DNA of 64,000 bases, from positions 48,741 through 112,740 of the forward strand of contig JAKRSH010000026.1 in NCBI GenBank assembly GCA_022402465.1, given 5' to 3'. Shown in pieces: positions 20,544 through 29,000 of the stretch (position 1 is its first letter; every line of letters begins with the position of its first letter). The notes under the pieces are model-generated. The model ran no database searches, was not told the origin of the DNA, and saw only the letters and a program-made list of their open reading frames with translations. Source of the DNA: Leptospiraceae bacterium. Its GTDB lineage: Bacteria > Spirochaetota > Leptospiria > Leptospirales > Leptospiraceae. The translations under genes were made by a program, and so were the position numbers.

Positions 20544-21884
20544 TCAAGGACATGTAAGTGCAACTGGTAGTGTAGCTCTTCTATCAACATCTGACACTTC
20601 AAATGAAGTTTCTCGAACTACAGTATCGGGAAAACCATCCAATCTTTCTGTATCACCAATACAAAGAAGTTTGTATTTACCTTTATTTAAATATTTAATA
20701 AATGCATCCGCGCGCGCAGGTGTAGCTGCAAGTGGAAGTTGTTTTCTTGTTTCGACTTCATCAGTATGAAAGATAGCATAGTAATAATTGAGATTCCCAG
20801 TTCCTCCAGTGATTCGTACACTAGCAGCAGTCTCTGGGTAGATGATTCTTGAGCGAAGGATTAAGTTGCCACCCATGTCTGGTTCACCTGTATGTGTATT
20901 CAAGGAATCTGAAAAGCCAACTAAGGTTTCTCGGATATTCCCTGTTCGTATAAAGGAATGAACCATGAAATTCTCCTTCATGTTCATGCGAATTTCTAAG
21001 ATATAGGGATCGAATCCACTTCGGATCTCCATATCTCTCTGCCCACCTTGCACGGAATAAAGTAGAGGAAACATTTTCGGAACGATTTCTTGCTTTTGAA
21101 TATCGGATGTCCCAGGAATATAATTATTTCTTGGAACTATATTTATACCAGGAACTCGTCTGTTATCAAAACGTGTTGAATCGAGTAAAATACCACCGTT
21201 TCTTACGCCCCAACCAGTCACTAAGGAACGAAAGTAAACACCAGTATAAAAATATTGCGATCCAAAGGTAGCTTCTACTGGAAGTCCGCGTAAAGCACAA
21301 TCATTAGAATAATTTGGATCTGAACAAGAAAATATTTCTGCTGTTGGATCGTTGGATGGATAAACAGCTCCATTTCCATTGAAAAACTCTTGCGACTTGA
21401 AAATCCCTCTTTCTTTCTGGCAGGTGTCCTCTTCTAAGGAATAAGGTTGATTGCAATAAACCTGGCGTTGGGTTGCTATATTGTCCCAAAATTTAAGTGA
21501 GTCTAAGGGGTCTCTAATTTGCGTTAGTTCGTTAATCCCTTTTTGGAATTGGGAAGAAATTCGAACCTCTCCAAAATCTATATATATGGGAAGGGTGGAG
21601 GCACTGGGAAGATTCGGAAGTTCAAAATCTGGATCGCCTAACTCTCCTGTATTGTCTCTATACAGGGTACCAGCACCATTATTGTAATCACTGAAATTAA
21701 TTGGACTATCTGAGGAATAGGTGCCTTTCATCAAAAGCAGCATTCTATTATTAAACAAAGTACTTAAAACGGGAAGGCTGGATTCCCTTCCTAAATCACT
21801 CTTCTTGCAACCTATGAAAAGGTTGAATCCAAACAGGAATGTGACAATAGCAACCATTGTCTTTTTCTTCAATTCTAAGCTCAC
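20544..21884 (-). CDS. Lipoprotein heading the cyclase/FecR cluster, function unknown
   Basis: This 446-residue protein has a basic N-terminus, a hydrophobic run and a lipobox-like ...FIGC followed by KKSD, so a lipidated Cys near residue 26 is likely. The start is probably GTG at 21884, because the alternative ATG at 21857 would remove the Lys residues of the signal peptide. The mature part has many Tyr/Asn/Asp-rich strands and seven or more Cys. No family was recognised. It is the first gene of the cluster with the cyclase, separated by 9 bases, and could be the envelope sensor. Confidence 0.7.
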   Translation of the reverse strand: MSLELKKKTMVAIVTFLFGFNLFIGCKKSDLGRESSLPVLSTLFNNRMLLLMKGTYSSDSPINFSDYNNGAGTLYRDNTGELGDPDFELPNLPSASTLPIYIDFGEVRISSQFQKGINELTQIRDPLDSLKFWDNIATQRQVYCNQPYSLEEDTCQKERGIFKSQEFFNGNGAVYPSNDPTAEIFSCSDPNYSNDCALRGLPVEATFGSQYFYTGVYFRSLVTGWGVRNGGILLDSTRFDNRRVPGINIVPRNNYIPGTSDIQKQEIVPKMFPLLYSVQGGQRDMEIRSGFDPYILEIRMNMKENFMVHSFIRTGNIRETLVGFSDSLNTHTGEPDMGGNLILRSRIIYPETAASVRITGGTGNLNYYYAIFHTDEVETRKQLPLAATPARADAFIKYLNKGKYKLLCIGDTERLDGFPDTVVRETSFEVSDVDRRATLPVALTCP

Positions 21885-21927
21885 TACCCCATTCTTTGGA
21901 ATCCTATAGAAATTGTAAAGGAAAAGC

Positions 21928-22599
21928 CTAGATAAGCAAGCTTACCATAAGTCCAAAATGGAAAAAATCTGCATTTCTTAATTGGAAATTCGCAGGATTA
22001 GAAAGTCTTGGGTCATCGAAGGGGGACTGGAGAGGAATATTAAAATTACTAGGAGTATCAAGATTAGTTTCCATGATTTTATTATAATCAAGACGGATTC
22101 CTATCCTTACTTTTCTACCTGCAATAAAACTCGCCTCAAATCCACCATAAATTAAATCATTCCACCGTGCCGTATTCGCAGGTCTTGCTACAACATAAGC
22201 CTGCCCACCGCCACCTTTTATGAAAAATTTAACAGGTAGATCAAAGGGAAGTTGGTAAGCTAGTGCCGCATAAACTGGTATAGTTGTTAGTCCTCTTTCC
22301 GTCTGGGATTGGTATACAGAGTAACTTGTTCCAAATTCTGTATAAAGAAAATAAGGCCAAGGCATTCTTGCAAAGGCTCCAAAACCCAAACTTGTATCTA
22401 ATAATTGTTGGGTGGGTGTTCCTGGAAATGGATTGGTTGCTCCCAGCCAGGCGCCTATTTCGGGTTTTCGCCTATCATCTTCATTTTCAATTGCAGAAAG
22501 GGAAAGTAGAGGTAAAAAGAGAAAGACAGTTAGAATCAAATGGCATCTTTTTGCCCATCTCAGTTTAACGGAGGATCTATTCAAAATTATTGCATTCAT
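21928..22599 (-). CDS. Outer membrane beta-barrel protein, function unknown
   Basis: A signal peptide (HLILTVFLFLPLLSLSAIE) is followed by ~190 residues of alternating strands with Gly/Phe/Tyr turns (FGAFARMPWPYFLYTEFGTS, KVRIGIRLDYNKI), ending in a hydrophobic strand (FFHFGLMVSLLI) typical of barrel proteins. Translation could begin at 22611, overlapping truA by 11 bases, or at the ATG 22599 chosen here, which gives about 223 residues. A small 8-10-strand barrel is inferred. Its role is unknown. Confidence 0.65.
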   Translation of the reverse strand: MNAIILNRSSVKLRWAKRCHLILTVFLFLPLLSLSAIENEDDRRKPEIGAWLGATNPFPGTPTQQLLDTSLGFGAFARMPWPYFLYTEFGTSYSVYQSQTERGLTTIPVYAALAYQLPFDLPVKFFIKGGGGQAYVVARPANTARWNDLIYGGFEASFIAGRKVRIGIRLDYNKIMETNLDTPSNFNIPLQSPFDDPRLSNPANFQLRNADFFHFGLMVSLLI

Positions 22600-22600
22600 A

Positions 22601-23434
22601 TCAAAATGCACTTCCTAAAGGAAATTGAAATTCACGATTGAGAGCAGATTTATACATATCTTCTATTTCAGGAAAAGAATCATAATGTGCTTTATAGAAA
22701 TACAAACCATGAGCGGGGAGAGTCTTCCCAGCAGCAGATCTATCCAGCGAATCAATAATTTGCCCTAGATCTCTACCTTGAATTTTGCCAGTTCCTATGT
22801 CTACTAAAGTTCCAGTGAGAATTCGGATCATATTGTGAAGAAAACTATCAGCCTTATAGCGAAACTGTATGATGTAATTGTGGCTTGGATCATGCTCTAT
22901 CCCAGCATATTGGAATCTTCTTTTGGAAGGTTTGTCTTTAATGGATCCTTGTTTGGCAAGACTCTTATAGTCCTTTTCCCCTTTCAAATGTTCTAACTGA
23001 GAATAAACTAAATCCCAGTTTATTGTTTCCTTGATCCAAACAGCTCTATTTGCCCAAAGAGGATGATCATCTTTAGAATAGATGATCTTGAATAAATATT
23101 CCCTTGCACTACAAGAAAATCTTGCGTGAAAAGCATCTGGAACATGTCGCATAGCAAGCACAGTCACACCATCGCCTGAAAGTGCATTCATGGAATATTT
23201 AAAAAGATCAATATCTTTGATTTTATTTGCAGAATAAAAATTGCAAACCATCCCTGAAGCATGGACTCCCGTATCTGTTCTACCTGCTACATGGAATCTT
23301 AAATCATGTTGTGGCTTAAGCAAAATGCGAATCGCGCGTTCTAATGCATCTTGCACAGTATAAGCATTGAGTTGCTTTTGTATACCATGGAATTTCATTC
23401 CATCGTATTCGATGAGTAAGGCGTAGTTAGACAA
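22601..23434 (-). CDS. truA: tRNA pseudouridine(38-40) synthase
   Basis: The 277-residue protein is TruA, which isomerises uridines 38-40 in the anticodon stem-loop of tRNAs. The catalytic Asp sits in the GRTDTGVHASG motif near residue 53. The opening YALLIEYDGMKFHGIQKQ and the FLHNMIRILTGTLVDIGTGK segment are conserved family features. The gene is close to, and co-directional with, the outer membrane protein gene. Confidence 0.96.
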   Translation of the reverse strand: MSNYALLIEYDGMKFHGIQKQLNAYTVQDALERAIRILLKPQHDLRFHVAGRTDTGVHASGMVCNFYSANKIKDIDLFKYSMNALSGDGVTVLAMRHVPDAFHARFSCSAREYLFKIIYSKDDHPLWANRAVWIKETINWDLVYSQLEHLKGEKDYKSLAKQGSIKDKPSKRRFQYAGIEHDPSHNYIIQFRYKADSFLHNMIRILTGTLVDIGTGKIQGRDLGQIIDSLDRSAAGKTLPAHGLYFYKAHYDSFPEIEDMYKSALNREFQFPLGSAF

Positions 23435-23460
23435 TTGAATTCAACTAAAGAAGAAAAATT

Positions 23461-24342
23461 TTATTTCTCTCCACCCATTTCTTCAATTAGGGCCCCGTAT
23501 TCATCATATAGTTCCCTAGCCATTTCAATAATTGCAGATGGTTTATTTTTAGAAGATTTCCCTGAACCATATAGCCGAGCAAGCATTCGTTTGGCTCGAA
23601 TGAGCAGATTGAGTTGGTCCTCTTTCTTTTCAGCTAATTGGTCTAGAAATTTTCTCGTTAAATAAGCATTTAAATAGACAACACCATCGAAACCCCAGTT
23701 ATTATCTGTATCAGGACCTAACATCCCTTGTATGGAATCAACAGGCTCTTGGCCATTTTGCATGTATTCTAAGGTCTGGCTGTAGTAGATGGCAGCCTTC
23801 TTGTAAAGAAAATCTCTGACCTTATCAAAATTCATAGTTGGGTATTCGGCATGCAGATCTTCAAAATACCAGGCACCTCGAACAGCACAAATCGCCTTCT
23901 TGGGAGTTGGAGCAATTCCCATACCACGCTTCTGGTAGCATTCAATTGCAAGTAGGTAAGAGGCAGCTCCAAGTACGATATTTCTTTCTTGGTAGAAATC
24001 AACAGGACCTAGGATTTTTTCTAGAAAGGATCTTCTCTGGTCAGAACTCATCTTGAGTTCACTGAGCTCATTTGCTTGTAGACCTTCCCAATCTTTTGTG
24101 AAAGAAGTATAAAGACATCTTGGGCAGACAGAGAGTACATAATCATTGGGACCAACTCTTCCGAACTTTCGATTCTTTTCATAGAGTCTGCGCATTTCTT
24201 GGGTCATCTTGCCAGCAATCAAGCGACCTCCACCTTGGAACATTTGCTCTTTTTGGTGAACTTCGTCACAAATTGGGCATACTGTGTTCTCTTTGGCTCG
24301 GAAGGAAATTTTTTTATTTTGGCTTGCTTGGGTTACTGGCAT
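23461..24342 (-). CDS. DUF2225 family protein with zinc-ribbon-like Cys pairs
   Basis: This 293-residue cytoplasmic protein has CPICDEVH near residue 22 and CPRC near residue 73, giving two CxxC pairs of a putative zinc site. A helical, TPR-like C-terminal region follows (YYSQTLEYM..., LLIRAKRMLARLYG). This matches DUF2225, a family frequent in Firmicutes and spirochaetes and of unknown function. It lies 26 bases upstream of truA on the same strand. The divergent gene at 24456 is separated by a short promoter region. Confidence 0.85.
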   Translation of the reverse strand: MPVTQASQNKKISFRAKENTVCPICDEVHQKEQMFQGGGRLIAGKMTQEMRRLYEKNRKFGRVGPNDYVLSVCPRCLYTSFTKDWEGLQANELSELKMSSDQRRSFLEKILGPVDFYQERNIVLGAASYLLAIECYQKRGMGIAPTPKKAICAVRGAWYFEDLHAEYPTMNFDKVRDFLYKKAAIYYSQTLEYMQNGQEPVDSIQGMLGPDTDNNWGFDGVVYLNAYLTRKFLDQLAEKKEDQLNLLIRAKRMLARLYGSGKSSKNKPSAIIEMARELYDEYGALIEEMGGEK

Positions 24343-24455
24343 GATAGAATTCTCTAAGGAAACTGTAATTTCTTGAAGGAAACTGTCAATTCATTCCAAA
24401 AGAAAACCGATACTTTCCATAGGGTCATCCCTAATTGTTGGAATATGGTAGAATC

Positions 24456-25565
24456 ATGAAAAAAATAATCCTCTTTGTAAGCATCTTAATTTGGGTTCCA
24501 ATATCTGAAGTAGCAAGTCAAACTGTGTCCTACAAGGCTTATAATAAGCGTATAGAATTAATCACATATTTACGTGAACTCGAACCCATGGTGAAGAATT
24601 ACCCTGGAAATGATACCGAAGGTAAACCTGTTACAACAATGTATGCAGAAGAAGGCAAAGAAGGCCATCGTATAAAAAGATACGAAGAAATCAAAAGGAT
24701 CTACCAAGAAGCACTTCAATACTATTTTGAAGCAAATTATGTAGCTTCTTATAGAAGATTTCTAGAAGCACAAATTGCTATAGAAAAACTTACAGAAGAG
24801 CTTTCCCAACATTACGTAATCCGAACGGAAGAAATGATGAAGGTTGCCATGGAGCGTAAAAATCCAAATGACCCACTTGATAAAACCATAGTTGATATCT
24901 CAATAGAGTACGGAAGAAATAGTAGAAATTTAAAAGAAATGAAAACGGATAGAGAGGCACCGTACTTAAGAAGGATGTATGAGCCCAAAGAGTTTCATTA
25001 TGTAGTAAACAAGTATGGTATTGAGAAAAATGTAGAGACAGGTTATAAATTTTTAGGTATGGCTAAAAAAGTTAGAATTGAAGCCCTATCTGTTGAAAAG
25101 CATTTAGAAAAACACCAAACTATGAATCCTGAGAAACGTAAGTTTAGAATTGATAAATATTTCGGTGCAATCAATCTATGTAGAGATGCCAAGGCTAATG
25201 CAGCAAATATTTTCAAATTGAAATACCCTTATGATAATTACTTTCTACAAAAATCGGATGCCAAGCAAGAAAAATGGAATGACCTAGATGATAATGTGGT
25301 GGAAGGAGAAATTGTAAAACTCGAAGGAGTAACTTATGATTTCACTAAGAACCCTTATATCAAACATGATAAAAGATTACAAGCTAGCTTTGATGAAAGA
25401 ATTCCTGCGGATTTTCGCGTGGACTATGCCGATTCTAAATCTAGAGTATATGAAAAAGATACAGACGCGCAACTTTTCTTGAGATATGATAAACCAAGAA
25501 GGGAAGAGCTTGGGGTTCCAAAAAGATCGGAAGTTAAAAAAGAAGAACCTCCCAAAACCCAATAA
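24456..25565 (+). CDS. Exported all-helical protein, function unknown
   Basis: The ATG at 24456 starts a good signal peptide (MKKIILFVSILIWVPISEVASQ). An in-frame TTG at 24435 is less likely. The mature protein of ~347 residues is almost entirely charged helix (Lys/Glu/Arg/Tyr-rich, for example YEEIKRIYQEALQYYFEANY) with a Lys/Pro tail, suggesting a periplasmic scaffold protein. Leptospira has exported helical sheath proteins such as FcpA. I cannot confirm homology, and the length is somewhat greater than I recall for FcpA. It is monocistronic: a strong terminator follows at 25603. Confidence 0.75.
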   Translation: MKKIILFVSILIWVPISEVASQTVSYKAYNKRIELITYLRELEPMVKNYPGNDTEGKPVTTMYAEEGKEGHRIKRYEEIKRIYQEALQYYFEANYVASYRRFLEAQIAIEKLTEELSQHYVIRTEEMMKVAMERKNPNDPLDKTIVDISIEYGRNSRNLKEMKTDREAPYLRRMYEPKEFHYVVNKYGIEKNVETGYKFLGMAKKVRIEALSVEKHLEKHQTMNPEKRKFRIDKYFGAINLCRDAKANAANIFKLKYPYDNYFLQKSDAKQEKWNDLDDNVVEGEIVKLEGVTYDFTKNPYIKHDKRLQASFDERIPADFRVDYADSKSRVYEKDTDAQLFLRYDKPRREELGVPKRSEVKKEEPPKTQ

Positions 25566-25602
25566 ATCTGTAATAGAATAAAGAAAAAAATTTCAACAAT
25601 AG

Positions 25603-25629
25603 GCCAGCATTTATGCTGGCTTTTTATTT
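25603..25629 (+). terminator. Rho-independent terminator of the helical exported protein gene
   Basis: Perfect 7-bp stem GCCAGCA / TGCTGGC with a TTTA loop, followed by TTTTTATTTTTT. It lies 38 bases after the stop at 25565. Confidence 0.92.
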
Positions 25630-26026
25630 TTTCTGTTGGGAATTGATATGTTTCTTCATCCTATTAATTATAGAATGATAATTTGAGGCTTAACTCAATC
25701 AATTAGATTGCCTAGAAGAATCACTTAGTTTCATCGATAGATAATTACCATAAAATTAAAACTTCCAAATCAAAATCATTTATTCTATAAATAGCGATAT
25801 TTATAAATTCTATCTATAAATTATTAACTAAATAAATTATTGAATATTATTATGTATCATGGTTGATAAATTATAACATTTGTTTAATTTTTATATATAT
25901 TATATAATTTTTTACAAGAAGTATATTAAAATTAAAATTATTGCGTCTATTAAATTACGAGAATGAAAGATATAGAGGAAGAATCCTTATCAATAAATTA
26001 TTTCTTTCATAGGGTTGGAGTAAGAG
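25630..26026. other. AT-rich intergenic region upstream of the giant repeat lipoprotein gene
   Basis: Roughly 80% A+T with no coding frame that looks real. It presumably carries the promoter of the 1930-residue lipoprotein gene. A ribosome site (GGAGTAAGAG) immediately precedes the ATG at 26027. No inverted repeat stands out. Confidence 0.5.
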
Positions 26027-29000
26027 ATGTATATTACAAATAAAAAGATTATAAATACTATTTTTATATTTTCAATTCTATTTTCCAATAACGCCTGTAC
26101 TGCCTGGCCAGCCTTATCTGCGATTTTCGGGTTGCTTTCAGGCAGTAAAGGTGGAGGAGCACCATTGCTTATACCACCAGGCGGTGGGGGATCGGAAGCT
26201 GGCACAACAGAAGCTAGTGGATCTGGAGCAAGTGCTGGAAGTTCTGGTCCAAGTGGATTTTCGTTTACAGGGGTTCCAGGCTCTTTCGTAATCAATACAC
26301 CAATAACTGATATAACTCCAAGTTTTTCAGGTACAATAGAGAGTTGTAGCGTATCGCCATCTCTTCCTGCTGGGTTAACTCTTAACTCAACCACTTGTGT
26401 AGTATCGGGAACTCCAACAGTTGCTACAGCCTATACAGAGTATACCATCACTGCAACAAACTCAACTGGAAGCTCCACTGCAACTTTAAGTTTTGCTGTG
26501 GTCAATGTTGCTCCTTCTGCAGCGTCTATTTCTAATCCTGGAGCTCCTTTCGTTCAGGGAACTGCCATTACAAACATATCTCCGTCTGTTACGGGAACAG
26601 TAACCGGTTGCAGCTCATCACCAAGTTTACCAGCTGGACTGACAATGAGTTTACCAAATTGTATAATTTCAGGGACGCCAACAGCGACTGCAAGTTCTCA
26701 ATCTTATACGATTACATTTACTAATGCAGCTGGATCTACAACTGCCAATGTTACCTTTGCGGTGAATCCAGCACTTGTAACTGACCTTGCAATTTCTTCC
26801 TCTGGTCCATTGACATATGTCAAAGATGCTGCAATTACACCTGTTACATTTAGTTTTACTGGAGTTGTTACGAATTGTATCGTCTCTCCTAGTTTACCAG
26901 CTGGTCTTAGTATAAATACATCGAATTGTACCATTTCGGGGACACCAACTGTGTATGCAGCTTCGCAAACTTATACAATAACAGCTTCGAATGCAACTGG
27001 AAATAGCAACACCCAAACTCTGACATTCTCTATTACAGGAAGTCCGACCATTGCTATTGCAGGATCCCCTTTTACTTTTACGCAAAATGTTGGTATATCA
27101 ACAATTACCCCAACTTTAGGCGGAGGATCCCTTACATCCTGTACTTCAAGTCCGTTGTTGCCTACAGGTTTAAGTATCAATTCAACTACTTGTGCGATCA
27201 CTGGTACACCAACAGTTTATAATCTAACACCAAATGATTATACGATTACAGCTGCAAATACCTATGGTTCCACAGATGCTACTATAAGTATAACTATCAA
27301 TCCAGAAGCTCCATCAAATTTGGCACTTGTTGGTTCGGGACCTTTTGTTCTAAACCAAAGTGTAGCGATGACACCAATTACTTTTACTAAAGATGGCTTA
27401 GTTACTGGATGTGCATCAACTCCTGGTTTACCTGCAGGTCTTAGCATCAATTCAGTGACTTGCGAAATTTCAGGAACACCTACAACAGTTTCTGGGGCTA
27501 CAAGCTATTCAATACAAGCATCGAATGGAACTGGTTCAAGTAATTCTCTTTCGGTTTCTATCCAAGTTATTGCACCAGCTCCAAGCTCTCTTAGCTTTGG
27601 AACTTATCCATCAGAGTTCACTCAAAATTTTGCCATTTCAACAATAACTCCTACATATTCGGGGACAGTGACCGGATGTTCGTCATCGCTGGCTCTTCCT
27701 ACAGGACTATCATTGAGTTCTACTTGTGTATTGAGTGGAACTCCCACATCAACGTCTTCATCTACATCTTATACTATCACTGCAACTAATGGAGTACAGA
27801 CGACAGATACAACAATTACCTTTGCAGTTGTAGCTGCACCTACAGTTCAATTCCAATCAGCAACAAGTAATTCAACCAATGAAGCTACAGGGAATCGCAG
27901 TATCACATTGACTCTTTCTGTAGCGTCACAGCAAGTTGTAACAGTACTTGTACGAGAAGTAACAGGCGGTACTGCAACTGCTGGTTCCGATCATACCTCC
28001 GTAGGAACTGCATTGAATGTTAGCTTTGCAGTGGGAGAAACATCTAAAACTTTTAACCAAGCAGTCATAGATGATGCGATTTATGAATCTGGTAATGAAA
28101 CAATCAATTTAGAAATTTATAATCCAACTTATGCGACATTAGGAAGCCAAACTACTCATACATTTACAATCATCGATGATGAAATAGGAATTACATCAGC
28201 TTGGACTTTGGATTGTGATGGAAATGGAAAAATAGATCATTATGAAGTGACTTTTTCAAGAGCAGTCCAAGATTCAACCTTTCCAGGTTATTCTTTAAAT
28301 TCAATGGGAACTGCGACAAGTGACTGGTTTGTGTCGGGTAGAACGAATGCAAGATTACATCATGGAAGCTCACTGAATGCTGCTTGTTCTGGTAAAACAG
28401 ATACAGCAAATGACAATGTTCTTTATATTGCTTTCGATGAAGGTGCATCTTTTGACACTGGTGCTAAACCAGATTTTACAACAACTAGCACACCTGGATT
28501 AACCGATGGAGCATCATTTACTATGTCGCAGGTCTTTACTGCATCTGTAACGGAAGCAGATCGAGCAAAGCCAGTTGTAGTTAGTGCAAGTTCATCTGCT
28601 GGAAATTCAACACTAACAGTAGTATTTTCAGAAGATGTTTATACAACAACAGGTGCACCTGCATGTGGTGCTGGTGGAAATTTAGATACATCAGATTTTA
28701 TTTATAATAATGCTTCAGGAAGCGGTGTAACTTCCTTTGCATCTATGGGTGCTGATACTTGTGGTGTTACGGATCGAACTGTTACATTGACAATGGATAC
28801 TACCTTTCTTTCTGGAGACTCATTGGATACTATAATAGCTGCGACAACTATGTATGACGCTGCAGACAATTCAGGGTCATCGGTTACAAAACTAATAAGT
28901 ATTTCTTCTAGCAATCCAACAATTTCATCTATAGAACAATATGATGTAAATAAAAATGGAAAAATTGATCAACTTAAGATCACATTCAACCAAGCAATGA

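Noticed and set aside
26704..27450. Minus-strand frames within the giant lipoprotein gene
   Set aside because: All are shadows of the Thr/Ser/Gly-rich coding frame. They lack ribosome sites and known domains.
26252..27841. Direct repeats that might be read as a CRISPR array
   Set aside because: Repeat units are ~265 bases, diverged, coding and in frame. There are no short identical repeats with unique spacers and no cas genes.
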